Positions 40,539 through 49,643 of a DNA stretch of 64,000 bases are shown in pieces. The first letter of the stretch is position 1; every line of letters begins with the position of its first letter. The position numbers and the translations under genes were made by a program. The notes under the pieces are model-generated. The model was not told where the DNA came from. It saw nothing but the letters and a program-made list of their open reading frames with translations, and did not search any database. This DNA comes from Candidatus Amarolinea dominans (GTDB lineage Bacteria; Chloroflexota; Anaerolineae; SSC4; Amarolineaceae), in the NCBI GenBank assembly GCA_016719785.1, contig JADJYJ010000007.1, positions 1 to 64,000 on the forward strand, read 5' to 3'.

Positions 40539-40580
40539 GGAGAGGCGATGAAGGAGAGGCGATGGAGGAGAGGTAATGGA
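40539..40580 (+). repeat. Three tandem 14-mers each holding a ribosome site and an ATG
   Basis: GGAGAGGCGATGAA, GGAGAGGCGATGGA and GGAGAGGTAATGGA follow each other without gaps. The third copy holds the actual start of the mutase gene (ATG at 40576). Each earlier copy also offers GGAG followed by an ATG. Confidence 0.9.
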
Positions 40581-42264
40581 ACTGTACGACCGAGTCAGCC
40601 TGACCAACATCCGGGAGGCTGTGGAGCAGTGGGAAGAGACCACCCTGCAGCAAACGCTGGCGCAAACACCGGAGCGCCAGCCTGAGTTCATCACCGCGTC
40701 GAGTGTGCCGATCGGCCGCCTGTACACACCGCTGGATGTGGCCGGCATGGACTACGGCCAGGATTTGGGGCTGCCGGGAGAATATCCCTTTACCCGCGGC
40801 GTCTACCCCACCATGCATCGCGGCCGCGTGTGGACCATGCGCATGTTCTCTGGCTTCGGCACAGCCGAGGAGACCAACGCCCGTTACAAGTACCTCCTGA
40901 GCCAGGGCAACATGGGCCTTTCGGTGGCCTTCGACATGCCCACGCTCTATGGCTATGACTCCGACGCGCCCGAAGCCCTGGGCGAATTCGGCAAATGCGG
41001 GGTGGCCATCAGCTCCCTGGCCGACATGGAAATCCTCTTCGCTGGGATTCCGCTGGGCGAAGTCAGCACTTCGATGACCATCAACAGCCCGGCGGCCATC
41101 ATCTGGGCCATGTACATCGTGGCGGCTGAGAAGCAGGGCTACCAACGCCAGCAATTACGCGGCACCCTGCAAAACGATATCCTCAAGGAGTTCATCGCGC
41201 AGAAGGAATTCCTCTTCCCGCCCGATCACTCCATGCGCCTGGTGGTGGACACCATCGAATTTGGCACGCAGCAGATGCCGCTGTGGAACACCGTTAGCAT
41301 TTCAGGCTATCACATCCGCGAGGCCGGCAGCACGGCTGTGCAGGAGCTTGCGTTCACCCTGGCCGACGGGTTGGCCTACGTGGATGCCTGTGTGGCTCGT
41401 GGCATGAAGGTGGACGATTTTGCCCCGCGTTTGTCTTTCTTCTTCAATGCGCACAACGACTTTTTCGAAGAAATTGCCAAGTACCGGGCCGGCCGCCGCA
41501 TCTGGGCGCGCATCCTGCGCGAAAAATACGGCGCGCAGGACCCGCGCTCGTGGATGCTGCGCTTTCATACCCAAACGGCCGGCGTCAGCCTGACCGCGCA
41601 GCAGCCGGAGAACAACATCGTGCGCGTCGCCATTCAAGCCCTGGCCGCGGTGCTCGGCGGCACGCAATCGCTGCACACCAACTCGATGGATGAAGCGCTG
41701 GCCTTGCCCAGCGCCAAAGCGGTCACCATTGCCCTGCGCACGCAGCAGGTCATCGCGCACGAGAGCGGCGTCGCCCACACGATTGATCCCCTGGCCGGTT
41801 CGTTCTTCGTCGAAGCCCTGACCAACGAGACCGAAGCCGCGACCCTGCACTACCTCAAGCGCATCGAGGCCCTGGGCGGCGTCATCCCTGCGCTCGAAGG
41901 CGGCTTCATGCAGCGTGAGATTGCCGAGGCGGCCTACCGCTATCAGCAAGAAATTGACAGCCACCGCCGCACGATCGTGGGCGTCAACGAATTCGCCAAC
42001 AAGGAAACGCCAGCCATCCCCATTTTGGAGATGGATCCGCAGGGCTATGAACGCCAGCTGCAGCGCCTGCACGCGGTGCGCAGCGGGCGCGACAACCAGG
42101 CCACCCAGCACGCGCTGCGCCGTCTGGCCGCTGCCGCGCGTGCGCCCACGGTCAACCTGATGGAGCCGATCATCGAAGCGGTCAAGGCCTATGCCACCCT
42201 GGGCGAAATGTGCGACGTATTGCGCGAGGTGCTCGGCATTTATCACGAACCGGTGTTTTTCTAA
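40576..42264 (+). CDS. mcmA1: Methylmalonyl-CoA mutase, catalytic (large) subunit
   Basis: Isomerises methylmalonyl-CoA and succinyl-CoA with adenosylcobalamin. The 562-residue protein is the TIM-barrel substrate domain alone: GEYPFTRGVYPTMHRGRVWTMRMFSGFGTAEETN (about 72-105), LSVAFDMPTLYGYDSD, VSTSMTINSPAAIIWAMY, and GGTQSLHTNSMDEALALPS. The B12-binding domain is encoded separately downstream, as in archaeal and many Chloroflexota enzymes. Related acyl-CoA mutases (isobutyryl, ethylmalonyl) share these motifs; the separate subunit plus MeaB favour methylmalonyl. The start is set within a three-copy ribosome-site repeat. Confidence 0.93.
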   Translation: MELYDRVSLTNIREAVEQWEETTLQQTLAQTPERQPEFITASSVPIGRLYTPLDVAGMDYGQDLGLPGEYPFTRGVYPTMHRGRVWTMRMFSGFGTAEETNARYKYLLSQGNMGLSVAFDMPTLYGYDSDAPEALGEFGKCGVAISSLADMEILFAGIPLGEVSTSMTINSPAAIIWAMYIVAAEKQGYQRQQLRGTLQNDILKEFIAQKEFLFPPDHSMRLVVDTIEFGTQQMPLWNTVSISGYHIREAGSTAVQELAFTLADGLAYVDACVARGMKVDDFAPRLSFFFNAHNDFFEEIAKYRAGRRIWARILREKYGAQDPRSWMLRFHTQTAGVSLTAQQPENNIVRVAIQALAAVLGGTQSLHTNSMDEALALPSAKAVTIALRTQQVIAHESGVAHTIDPLAGSFFVEALTNETEAATLHYLKRIEALGGVIPALEGGFMQREIAEAAYRYQQEIDSHRRTIVGVNEFANKETPAIPILEMDPQGYERQLQRLHAVRSGRDNQATQHALRRLAAAARAPTVNLMEPIIEAVKAYATLGEMCDVLREVLGIYHEPVFF

Positions 42265-42327
42265 TTTCTGAACGGCAACGGCTGCTGGCGCGTGTCGCCA
42301 GCACAAAAAAAGGAGAAAAGAGGGGTT

Positions 42328-42738
42328 ATGAGCGAACGTAAGATTCGTGTCTTAGTGGCCAAGCCAGGCCTGGACGGTCATGACCGTGGGGCCAAAGTGG
42401 TGGCAAGGGCGCTGCGCGATGCCGGATTCGAGGTGATCTACACCGGGATTCGGCAGACCCCGCAGATGATCGTAGAAGCCGCGCTGCAAGAGGATGTGGA
42501 CGTGATTGGTCTCTCCATTCTCTCCGGCGCGCATATGGCCCTGGCCCCCAAAATCATGCAAGAGATGCAGCAGAACGGCCTCGACGATGTTGTCGTGCTG
42601 ATGGGCGGCATCATTCCGGACGAAGATGTAGAAAGCCTCAAAAAGATGGGCGTCAAGGGCGTTTTTGGCCCCGGCACCCCAACTCAGCACATCGTTGATT
42701 TCATCCATCAGCAGGTAAGGGCTGCGGCTCCGGCGTAA
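42328..42738 (+). CDS. mcmA2: Methylmalonyl-CoA mutase, B12-binding (small) subunit
   Basis: A 136-residue cobalamin-binding domain with the DxHxxG motif (KPGLDGHDRGAKVVARALRDAGFEV, residues 10-34) whose His ligates cobalt, then SILSGAHMALAPKIM and VLMGGIIPDEDVESLKKMGVKGVFGPGT. It pairs with the catalytic subunit encoded upstream. AGGAG and AGGGG precede the ATG at 42328. It is followed 2 bases later by meaB. Confidence 0.95.
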   Translation: MSERKIRVLVAKPGLDGHDRGAKVVARALRDAGFEVIYTGIRQTPQMIVEAALQEDVDVIGLSILSGAHMALAPKIMQEMQQNGLDDVVVLMGGIIPDEDVESLKKMGVKGVFGPGTPTQHIVDFIHQQVRAAAPA

Positions 42739-42740
42739 TC

Positions 42741-43751
42741 ATGAACCAATCGCCCACTGAGCTTGTCGCGCAACTGTGCCAGGGCAACCGCCGCGCGCTG
42801 GCGCGTACCATCACCCTGATCGAAACCGGCGGCGCGGCCGCCCATGAGCTGCTGACGCGCCTCTACCCGTTCACCGGCCAGGCGACCGTCATCGGTGTAA
42901 CCGGCTCGCCCGGTACGGGCAAGAGCACCCTGGTCAACGCCGTGGCTAAGGTTTACCGTCAGCAAGGCAAAACCGTGGGTATCGTGGCGGTTGACCCCAC
43001 CAGCCCGTTCACCGGCGGCGCGCTGTTGGGCGACCGCGTGCGCATGCGCGACCTGAGCGGCGATCCCGGTATCTTCATCCGCTCCATGGCGACGCGCGGC
43101 AGCCTGGGCGGCCTGGCCCGCGCCACGGCCGATGTCATCCTCGCGCTGGACGCGGCCGGCTTCGAGCGTGTGTTGGTGGAGACGGTTGGGGTTGGTCAGG
43201 CTGAGGTGGAAATTGCCAGCACCGCGCACACCACCATCGTGGTGGAGGCGCCGGGCATGGGCGATGAAGTGCAGGCCATCAAGGCGGGGGTGCTCGAAAT
43301 CGCCGATGTCTTCGCGGTGAACAAGGCGGATCGCGAAGGCTCCGACCGCACGGTGATGGCGTTGAGGATGATGCTCGGCATCGCCCCGGAAGAGGTGCGT
43401 GGCATTTCACACCACGGCCAGTTGCTGACCATCGAAACGCCGAGCAGGCAGCGCGCCGTGGCCTGGGAGCCGCCCATCATCAAGACTGTTGCTCTGCAGG
43501 ACCAGGGGATCCTCGAACTGGTGGCCGCAGTGGAACAGCATCGCGCCTTCCTGATCCAGAGTGACCTGTGGGGCGCGCGTGAGCGTGTGCGGGCTGCCAG
43601 CGAATTGGAAAGCATTGTGCGCCGGCGCCTGCTGCAGAAACTGGCCCAACTCATCCCGCAGGGATCGCTGCAAGAACTTGTTGACCAGATCGCGCGCCGC
43701 GTGCTCGACCCGTACACCGCGGCCGAGCAGTTGCTGGCCGCGCTCGCCTGA
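42741..43751 (+). CDS. meaB: MeaB/ArgK-type GTPase chaperone of methylmalonyl-CoA mutase
   Basis: A 336-residue G3E-type GTPase that protects the mutase and gates delivery of adenosylcobalamin. It shows the Walker A loop GVTGSPGTGKSTLVNA (residues 52-67), VDPTSPFTGGALLGDRVRM, the switch stretch ETVGVGQAEVEIA, and the G4 motif NKADREGSD. Length and position directly after the mutase subunits fit MeaB. The start ATG is 2 bases past the B12 subunit stop. Confidence 0.94.
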   Translation: MNQSPTELVAQLCQGNRRALARTITLIETGGAAAHELLTRLYPFTGQATVIGVTGSPGTGKSTLVNAVAKVYRQQGKTVGIVAVDPTSPFTGGALLGDRVRMRDLSGDPGIFIRSMATRGSLGGLARATADVILALDAAGFERVLVETVGVGQAEVEIASTAHTTIVVEAPGMGDEVQAIKAGVLEIADVFAVNKADREGSDRTVMALRMMLGIAPEEVRGISHHGQLLTIETPSRQRAVAWEPPIIKTVALQDQGILELVAAVEQHRAFLIQSDLWGARERVRAASELESIVRRRLLQKLAQLIPQGSLQELVDQIARRVLDPYTAAEQLLAALA

Positions 43752-43830
43752 TGGCGCACGGCCCTATGCAAGCAAGGGAGCTAAGACCCACCATGTCCAT
43801 TTTATTAGCAACCAAAGGACGAACGGCGCC

Positions 43831-44928
43831 ATGGCCGGACTGAGCATGTACGGCAAAATGGCCGTCTTTTCGGGCAGCGCCAGTCCCCCGCTCGCTAACG
43901 CCATCTGTCGCTTCCTGCGACTCAAGGAGGCCCCCGATTTCAGGCTGGGCCAAGCCGAGATTACTAAGTTCGCCAATGGGAACACCTTTTGTAAACTCGA
44001 CGAAAGCGTGCGCGGCAAAGATGTCTTCCTCATCCAATCTACCTCCGCGCCCACCAATGACAACGTGATGGAGCTGTTGATCTTTCTGGACACGCTGCGC
44101 CGCGATTCAGCCGGTCGCATCACGGCGGTGCTGCCCTTCTACGGCTATGGGCGCACCGACAAGAAGGATCAGCCCCGCGTGCCGATTACGGCGAGGCTGG
44201 TAGCGGATCTGATTACCGTGGCCGGCGCCGATCGTTTTGTGACGGTGGATTTGCACGCCGGCCAGATTCAGGGCTTCTTCACGATTCCAACCGATGAGCT
44301 GACCGCGCTCTATCCGTTGGTGGATCATTTCGCGCGCCTGCAGATTCCCAACCTGGTTGTCGTCTCACCGGACGTGGGCGGCGTGCGCCGGGCGCGCAAC
44401 TTCGCCGAACGGCTTTCTCAAAAGCTGTGCTTTGCCGCCACCGGCAGCGTCACCACATCTGATCCTGAGATTCAGGATCGGTTCGCTGTGCCGCTGGCCG
44501 TGATCGAAAAACGGCGTTCTCTCGATGGCAAACAGACCGAGATGTTCGAGTTGATCGGCGATGTGGAGAACAAAAACGTCATCGTTGTGGACGATGAGAT
44601 TGACACCGCAGGAACATTGTGCAAGGCTGGCGCCTTTCTTCCTAACAGAGGCGCCATTGAAGTCTATGCCTGCGCTACCCATGCCGTTTTATCTGATGCT
44701 GCTGCGGTCAACCTGCGCGATTCGGTCTTCAAGCAGGTGGTGGTGGCCGATACGGTTGCCATTCCGTCTGAGAAGTCTGAAATCATCGGTTGCAAGTTGG
44801 TGGTGGTTTCGGTGGCCGAAATGCTGGCCGATGTCATTCTGCGCACGCATAACGGTGAATCTGTCGGCGCCCTGTTCGACAAATGGGATGCGCTGGATCA
44901 CAACCTGCCAGACAGCGGCATCGCCTGA
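43831..44928 (+). CDS. prs: Ribose-phosphate pyrophosphokinase
   Basis: Makes PRPP from ribose-5-phosphate and ATP for nucleotide, His and Trp synthesis. The 365-residue protein has FANGNTFCKLDESVRGKDVFLIQSTSAPTND (about 47-77), the flexible loop and metal segment YGRTDKKDQPRVPITARL, DLHAGQIQGFF, and the PRPP signature VIVVDDEIDTAGTLCKAG (about 248-265). It is some 45 residues longer than the classic enzyme, mostly at the C-terminus. The ATG at 43831 follows AAAGGAC; a second ATG lies five codons on. Confidence 0.93.
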   Translation: MAGLSMYGKMAVFSGSASPPLANAICRFLRLKEAPDFRLGQAEITKFANGNTFCKLDESVRGKDVFLIQSTSAPTNDNVMELLIFLDTLRRDSAGRITAVLPFYGYGRTDKKDQPRVPITARLVADLITVAGADRFVTVDLHAGQIQGFFTIPTDELTALYPLVDHFARLQIPNLVVVSPDVGGVRRARNFAERLSQKLCFAATGSVTTSDPEIQDRFAVPLAVIEKRRSLDGKQTEMFELIGDVENKNVIVVDDEIDTAGTLCKAGAFLPNRGAIEVYACATHAVLSDAAAVNLRDSVFKQVVVADTVAIPSEKSEIIGCKLVVVSVAEMLADVILRTHNGESVGALFDKWDALDHNLPDSGIA

Positions 44929-44989
44929 GCGCGACCCGCGAGCCGTCACGGGGGCGCCTGACGTCCCAACAAACGAGCACAACAGCGCA

Positions 44990-45024
44990 ATGGGTATGAT
45001 CGTTCCTATCCCCTGCGCTGTTGT
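44990..45024 (+). terminator. Hairpin after prs, probable terminator
   Basis: ACAGCGCA and TGCGCTGT form the base of a long imperfect stem, followed by TTGTTATG. The T-run is weak. It separates prs from the diverged MITE and secA. Confidence 0.5.
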
Positions 45025-45029
45025 TATGC

Positions 45030-45103
45030 TATACTGCGGGCGGGAACAGGCTTCGCTTGTCCGCCTGAGGAAACGTGGGCAATTCGTGCCCGCCTGCAAT
45101 CTG
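45030..45103. mobile_element. MITE, diverged copy
   Basis: Begins TATACTGCGGGCGGGAACAG and ends GTGCCCGCCTGCAATCTG. It aligns along its whole length with the reverse complement of the copy at 40449-40521 but has many differences, including paired changes in the inverted ends. It occupies most of the prs-secA spacer. Confidence 0.7.
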
Positions 45104-45148
45104 TCATGGCCTGGCAAATTTATTGGGGACTGAGGAAAAAACGCTGAG

Positions 45149-48100
45149 ATGTTCAAGAAACTACTGACGAGGGTGATGGGCGATCCGAACGAACGCGAGG
45201 TGCGGAGCCTGCAGCCCATCATTGACGAGATCAATCAACTCGAAAACGAGATGAAGGCGCGCAGCGACGCTGACTTGCGCGGCCAGACGGAGGAATTCCG
45301 TCGCCGGGTGGCAGCCGAGACCGCGGCCCTGGCCCAAGAGGCAGCGGAGGCGCGCGAGGCGTATCTGCAGGAAACCGATACCAGCGCGCAGCAGGGTCTC
45401 CGTGCCGAATGGGAGGCAGCGGTGAAGGCGGTGAAGGCTGGCGAACGCGAGGTGCTGGATGCCATCCTGCCGACCGCGTTTGCGGCGGTGCGCGAAGCGG
45501 CCCGGCGCACGATCGGCCTGCGTCACTATGATGTGCAACTGATCGGCGGTATCGTGCTGCACCAGGGCAAGATCGCCGAGATGCGCACCGGCGAAGGCAA
45601 GACGCTGGTGGCCACGCTGCCGCTGTATCTCAACGCGCTGGCCAGGCACGGCGCCCACCTGGTGACGCCCAACGATTATCTGTCAAAGATCGGCGCCCAA
45701 TGGATGGGCCCTGTTTATAGTCTGCTCGGCGTCAGCGTGGGCGTCATTCAGTCGGCCGCGGCCAACCCTGACCTGGGTTCCTTCGTCTATGACCATACAT
45801 TTCAGTCGGCCGATGATCGCTATCAGTTCTTGCGACCGGTCAGCCGGCGCGCAGCCTACGAGGCTGATGTCACCTATGGCACGAACAACGAGTTTGGCTT
45901 TGATTATCTGCGCGACAACATGATCTTCGCCAGCGAAGAAGCCGCGCAGAACGAACTGCACTTTGCCATCGTAGACGAGGTGGATAATATCCTGATTGAC
46001 GAAGCGCGCACGCCGCTGATCATCTCCGGCCAGGCGCAAGAGTCGTCCGACCTGTACCGCATCTTTGCCGGGCTGGTGAAACGCTTGCGTCTCAACGAAG
46101 ATTACCTGGTTGAAGAAAAAGAGCGCGTGGTCACCCTGACCGAAGAAGGCGTCAACAAGATCGAGGGCTGGCTGGGAATTGACAACCTGTACTCGGCCGA
46201 GCATTTCGAAAAAACGCCCTACCTGGACAACGCCCTGCGTGCGCATGTGCTGTACAGCGTTGACCGCGACTACATCGTCAAGGATGGCGAAGTCATCATT
46301 GTGGATGAGTTCACCGGGCGCTTGATGCATGGGCGGCGATTCTCAGAGGGCCCGCACCAGGCGATCGAAGGCAAAGAAGGGGTGCGCGTGCAGCGTGAGA
46401 GCCTGACCCTGGCGACGATCACCTTCCAGAATTTCTTCCGCATGTACCATAAGCTGGCCGGTATGACCGGTACAGCGGCGACGGAAGCAGAGGAATTCTC
46501 CAAGATTTATCAGCTCGATGTGACGATGATCCCTACAAACATCGAATATCGCGCCAAGCAGGGCGAATTGACCACCCGAACCGAAAAAGTCGGTGGCGCG
46601 GACTTGGTCACCTACGAGGCCCCCGCCACCGGCGATCGCTATTTCAAGCGCTTGGACTCACCCGACCTGATCTACAAGAACCAGGAAGCCAAGTTCAGGG
46701 CCGTGGTGAAAGATGTGGCCGAGATGCACAAGCAAGGACGGCCGGTCCTGGTGGGCACGGTTGCCATCGAAACCTCGGAAATGCTGGCGTCCATGCTCAA
46801 GCGCCATGGTGTGCCGCACAGCGTGCTCAACGCCAAGCAGCATGAGCGCGAAGCCATCATCATTGCGCAGGCCGGGCGCCCGGGCAATGTGACCATTGCC
46901 ACCAACATGGCCGGTCGCGGGGTTGACATTCTGCTGGGCGGCAATGCTGAAGGCATGGCACGCGACCATCTGCGCAAGCAAGGCCATGATCTGATCAACC
47001 TGGAGCCGGGCATGTGGGAACAAGCGCTGGCGGAAGCCGAGGCGGAAGTCAAGCGGAATCGGCAAGTGGTATGGGAGTTGGGCGGTCTGCACGTGATCGG
47101 CACCGAACGTCATGAGGCGCGGCGCATTGACAATCAGTTGCGAGGGCGTGCGGCCCGCCAGGGCGACCCGGGGTCCTCGCGCTTTTATCTTTCGCTGAGC
47201 GATGATCTGATGCGTCGCTTTGGCGGGGAGAATGTAGCCAGCCTGATGAATCGGCTGGGCGTCGAAGATGACATGCCGATCGAGCACAACCTGGTGAGCA
47301 AGACCATCGCCAACGCCCAGGTGCGCGTGGAAGGTTTCAACTTCGACATTCGCAAGCATGTGCTCGAATACGATGATGTGGTCAACAAGCAGCGCGAGAT
47401 CATCTACGATCAGCGCCGGCAGATTCTGACCAAGTCCACGATGCGCCCCACCATCCTCGGCATGGTCGAAAACGATCTAACAGCAGTTGTCAAGTCGTTT
47501 ACGTCAGGACAGGATCCTGCGGACTGGGACATCACCGCACTGCATCAAACGGTGATCGGCATCATGCCTGTGCCGGATACTGCGGCGGACTGGCAGGCAA
47601 TGGCGCCAGATGAGCTGACCGACCGCCTGTGTGAGTTAGCCGAGCAGACGTATGACGCCAAAGAGGCCGAACTGGGCGCCGAGTGGATGCGTCACGCGGA
47701 ACGCCATGTCATGCTGAGCGTTGTAGATCATCGCTGGCAGCGGCACCTGACCGACCTGGACCAATTGCGCGAAGGCATTGGCTTGCGCGCCTTTGCCCAG
47801 GTTGAGCCACTCCTCGCCTATAAGAAAGAGGCGTTCGAGATGTACCAGGGGTTGATGGCGGACATTCAGCACGACATCGTGCGCGCCATTTTCCACGTGC
47901 AGCAAGCCAGGCCCGAACCGGTGCGGCGGGTGCAACAACTGCAGACCAACCGCCAGGAGGGTGAAGCCCGCCCTGTGCGGCGCAGCGGCAGCACGATCGG
48001 CCGCAACGATCCGTGCTGGTGCGGCAGTGGCAAGAAGTACAAGCAATGTCACATGGCAAGCGACCACGAAAGCGGCGCAACGCCAGGCGGCCCGCCGGCG

Positions 48101-48160
48101 CCGGCGCCAGCGGCGGTGAAGGCGCGACCGGCCGCGCCGGTCAAACGGGCGAGACGCTAG
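45149..48160 (+). CDS. secA: Preprotein translocase ATPase SecA
   Basis: Drives export of unfolded proteins through SecYEG. The 1,003-residue protein has Walker A EMRTGEGKTLVATLPLYLNA (about 148-167), the DEAD-type box IVDEVDNILIDEARTPLIISG (about 274-294), IEGKEGVRVQRESLTLATITFQNFFRMY, TNMAGRGVDILLGGNA and LRGRAARQGDPGSSRFYLSLSDDLMRRF. A C-terminal SEC-C zinc motif is present (DPCWCGSGKKYKQCH, near 960). It is about 100 residues longer than the E. coli protein, largely through linker segments. Followed by a strong terminator. Confidence 0.97.
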   Translation: MFKKLLTRVMGDPNEREVRSLQPIIDEINQLENEMKARSDADLRGQTEEFRRRVAAETAALAQEAAEAREAYLQETDTSAQQGLRAEWEAAVKAVKAGEREVLDAILPTAFAAVREAARRTIGLRHYDVQLIGGIVLHQGKIAEMRTGEGKTLVATLPLYLNALARHGAHLVTPNDYLSKIGAQWMGPVYSLLGVSVGVIQSAAANPDLGSFVYDHTFQSADDRYQFLRPVSRRAAYEADVTYGTNNEFGFDYLRDNMIFASEEAAQNELHFAIVDEVDNILIDEARTPLIISGQAQESSDLYRIFAGLVKRLRLNEDYLVEEKERVVTLTEEGVNKIEGWLGIDNLYSAEHFEKTPYLDNALRAHVLYSVDRDYIVKDGEVIIVDEFTGRLMHGRRFSEGPHQAIEGKEGVRVQRESLTLATITFQNFFRMYHKLAGMTGTAATEAEEFSKIYQLDVTMIPTNIEYRAKQGELTTRTEKVGGADLVTYEAPATGDRYFKRLDSPDLIYKNQEAKFRAVVKDVAEMHKQGRPVLVGTVAIETSEMLASMLKRHGVPHSVLNAKQHEREAIIIAQAGRPGNVTIATNMAGRGVDILLGGNAEGMARDHLRKQGHDLINLEPGMWEQALAEAEAEVKRNRQVVWELGGLHVIGTERHEARRIDNQLRGRAARQGDPGSSRFYLSLSDDLMRRFGGENVASLMNRLGVEDDMPIEHNLVSKTIANAQVRVEGFNFDIRKHVLEYDDVVNKQREIIYDQRRQILTKSTMRPTILGMVENDLTAVVKSFTSGQDPADWDITALHQTVIGIMPVPDTAADWQAMAPDELTDRLCELAEQTYDAKEAELGAEWMRHAERHVMLSVVDHRWQRHLTDLDQLREGIGLRAFAQVEPLLAYKKEAFEMYQGLMADIQHDIVRAIFHVQQARPEPVRRVQQLQTNRQEGEARPVRRSGSTIGRNDPCWCGSGKKYKQCHMASDHESGATPGGPPAPAPAAVKARPAAPVKRARR

Positions 48161-48187
48161 TCGTCGGCCAGCCACTCCTGCAGACCC

Positions 48188-48223
48188 AAACTTCCGAAGT
48201 CTCCCAGACTTCGGAAGTTTTAT
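48188..48223 (+). terminator. Rho-independent terminator after secA
   Basis: AAACTTCCGAAGTC and GACTTCGGAAGTTT form a 14-bp perfect stem with a 5-base loop, ending in TTTTAT. Confidence 0.9.
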
Positions 48224-48251
48224 TTCACGCTGTACCACCTGGCGAACGTTC

Positions 48252-48280
48252 TTGCGTTTCGGCGCTACATCCATTATAAT
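48252..48280 (+). promoter_or_regulatory. Promoter of the S1-domain protein gene
   Basis: TTGCGT at 48252-48257, 17 bases, TATAAT at 48275-48280. The predicted start lies about 17 bases before the ATG, giving a very short 5-prime leader. Confidence 0.75.
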
Positions 48281-48303
48281 AGTTCTCACCCACCAAAGAG
48301 GAG

Positions 48304-49560
48304 ATGTCGCAAGTTAGGATGGAAAACCTCGATTTATCGCCCACGTTGACTGCCGAACAGGAGGTGCCACAGGCCGAAAACGTTAATCCAATGGCCGAGT
48401 TGATGGATAGTTCGTTTGGGTTTGAGCCGCTGTCGAGTGGCTCCGTGCGCAAGGGAATTATCGTCCGTATGTCGCCAACCGAGATTCTCGTAGACATTGG
48501 CGCCAAGTCCGAAGGAATCATTTCTGATCGCGAACTGGAACGCGTGGGCAAGGAAGCGCTTGCCCAGCTCACCGTTGGCGATGAGATTTTGGTCTACGTC
48601 GTTCGCCCAGAGGATGAAGAAGGTCATGTGGTCTTGTCGTTTAGCCGTGCCCAGCAAGAACGCGATTGGCTCAAGGCTGAAGAGCTGTTGAAGAGCCAGG
48701 AAGTGTTCGAAGGTCTGGTTGCAGGTTTCAACCGCGGTGGTGTCACCATCAAAGTTGGCCGGCTGCGCGGCTTCGTCCCCACATCGCAATTGGTTTCCGT
48801 GCAAGCCATGTCCCAGGAGAGCGCCAGCGATAACCTGGAAGCACGCCTGGCCGACCTGGTCGGCAAGAAACTCAGGCTCAAGGTCGTTGAACTGGATCAA
48901 AAACGCAACCGACTGATCCTGTCTGAACGCCAGGCCAATCGCGATTGGCGTAAGCAGGCCAAAGAACGCCTGCTGTCTGAATTGAAAAAGGGTGATAAAT
49001 GCAGCGGCATCGTCACCAGTATGTCCGATTTCGGCGCCTTCATTGATTTGGGCGGCGCCGATGGCCTGGTGCATCTATCGGAGATCACCTGGGGTCATAT
49101 CAATCATCCCGGCGAGGCCTTGAAGGTGGGGCAGCGGGTCGAAGCTTACGTTCTCAATGTGGACATGGATCGCCGGCGCATCGGCCTGAGCCTGCGCCGC
49201 TTGCAACCAGAACCCTGGAGCGTGGTGCATGAGCGCTACGCGGTGGGGCAACTGGTGGACGCGACGGTCACCAAGCTGACAAACTTCGGCGCCTTCGCCC
49301 GCCTGGATGACGGCATCGAAGGCTTGATCCATCTATCGGAACTCTCCGACAAACGCGTCGGCCATGCGCGCGACATCTTGCGCGAGGGCCAGCGCATGAG
49401 ACTGCGGATCATTCGCATTGACCCCCAACGCCGGCGCATCGGCCTCAGCCTCAAGCAAGCGCCCGAGGAAGAATACACGGAAATGGACTGGCGCGAGCAA
49501 CTGGCTGAAATGGATGACGAGCAAGTCACCACCGAAGACAGTCTCGAGACTGAAAACTAG
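48304..49560 (+). CDS. rpsA: S1 RNA-binding domain protein (ribosomal protein S1-like)
   Basis: A 418-residue protein with four S1 domains (about residues 45-115, 130-205, 217-290 and 302-375). The last two carry the classic CSGIVTSMSDFGAFIDLGGADGLVHLSEI and DATVTKLTNFGAFARLDDGIEGLIHLSEL patterns. An acidic tail (DDEQVTTEDSLETEN) closes it. Four domains is the shorter form common outside Proteobacteria. GAGGAG directly abuts the first ATG; an ATG five codons on (48319) is an alternative start. It acts in translation initiation or general RNA binding. Ended by a terminator at 49577-49620. Confidence 0.9.
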   Translation: MSQVRMENLDLSPTLTAEQEVPQAENVNPMAELMDSSFGFEPLSSGSVRKGIIVRMSPTEILVDIGAKSEGIISDRELERVGKEALAQLTVGDEILVYVVRPEDEEGHVVLSFSRAQQERDWLKAEELLKSQEVFEGLVAGFNRGGVTIKVGRLRGFVPTSQLVSVQAMSQESASDNLEARLADLVGKKLRLKVVELDQKRNRLILSERQANRDWRKQAKERLLSELKKGDKCSGIVTSMSDFGAFIDLGGADGLVHLSEITWGHINHPGEALKVGQRVEAYVLNVDMDRRRIGLSLRRLQPEPWSVVHERYAVGQLVDATVTKLTNFGAFARLDDGIEGLIHLSELSDKRVGHARDILREGQRMRLRIIRIDPQRRRIGLSLKQAPEEEYTEMDWREQLAEMDDEQVTTEDSLETEN

Positions 49561-49576
49561 ACCCATCGGCCGCGAG

Positions 49577-49620
49577 CAAACCTGTCAGGTGGCATAAGCC
49601 TGGCAGGTTTGTTTTTGTTT
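49577..49620 (+). terminator. Rho-independent terminator between rpsA and clpC
   Basis: CAAACCTGTCAGG and CCTGGCAGGTTTG pair with one mismatch, followed by TTTTTGTTT. It ends only about 24 bases before the clpC ATG. Confidence 0.85.
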
Positions 49621-49643
49621 GATGGGCCAAAGGAATTGCCACC

